Source: Pseudomonadota bacterium
GTDB lineage: Bacteria > Pseudomonadota > Gammaproteobacteria > Acidiferrobacterales > Acidiferrobacteraceae
Direction of reading: 5' to 3'
Assembly: GCA_021795255.1 (NCBI GenBank)
Contig: JAJYPQ010000342.1
Location: 1-5,026 of the forward strand
Length of the DNA stretch: 5,026 bases
Shown here: piece after piece, positions 4,981 to 5,026 of the stretch
Numbering within the stretch: position 1 is the stretch's first letter
Layout: each line of letters begins with the position of its first letter
The notes under the pieces: model-generated
Seen by the model: the letters and a program-made list of their open reading frames with translations, nothing else
The model's database searches: none
Told to the model about the DNA's origin: nothing
Made by a program: the position numbers and the translations under genes

Positions 4981-5026
4981 TTAAATCAAGGACTTACAAA
5001 AAACCTTCCCATAATACCACCGAGTT
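4981..5026. other. flanking DNA outside the element
   Basis: These 46 bases lie beyond the tRNA 3' end. They are A/T-richer than the rest, with no gene or clear terminator visible. By the logic of tRNA integration they are original chromosomal sequence downstream of tRNA-Asn, although a tandem second element cannot be ruled out. The first bases may still belong to the shared att core. Confidence 0.5.

Overview
The window reads as the right-hand end of an integrated mobile element, almost certainly in a Gram-negative and most likely alphaproteobacterial host. The lineage guess rests on overall protein style and the tRNA fragment and is not secure. At 4931-4980 lies the 3' portion of a tRNA-Asn (anticodon GTT) with no 5' half in front of it. 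This is the usual scar where a tRNA-targeting element joins the chromosome. From its orientation the element extends leftwards over roughly 1-4930, the intact tRNA and probably the integrase lie left of the window, and 4981-5026 is flanking chromosome (or another element).

Layout from the left: (1) 1-287, the C-terminal end of a TIR-domain protein on the + strand, with the predicted NADase glutamate present, so probably defence cargo. (2) 288-842, a gene-free stretch holding several perfect inverted repeats, densest at 745-840. (3) 846-927, four tandem 21-bp repeats that also encode the C-terminal heptapeptide repeats (ARNAPGS) of the next gene. (4) 843-3716, a minus-strand operon of four genes in the order AlpA-like regulator, HTH protein, RepA-like hexameric helicase, RepC-like initiator. 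The last three are joined by two ATGA stop/start overlaps. (5) 3717-3830, a divergent control region with palindromic GCATA half-sites. (6) 3831-4799, a + strand gene for an unrecognised protein with a possible zinc site and a C-terminal HTH. (7) 4795-4930, a palindrome and a hairpin leading to the tRNA scar.

The proposed working model is that the element carries its own small replicon. An AlpA-type protein would control expression or excision, the RepA-like ATPase would be the replicative helicase, and the RepC-like winged-helix protein would bind iterons. The 21-bp array and adjacent GC-rich hairpins at the 3' end of the initiator gene would form the origin. This resembles the RepA-RepC logic of IncQ plasmids, but no primase is seen here. 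The most unusual points are the iteron-like array lying inside the initiator's own coding sequence, and the helicase's altered Walker A motif (GPDGARKS).
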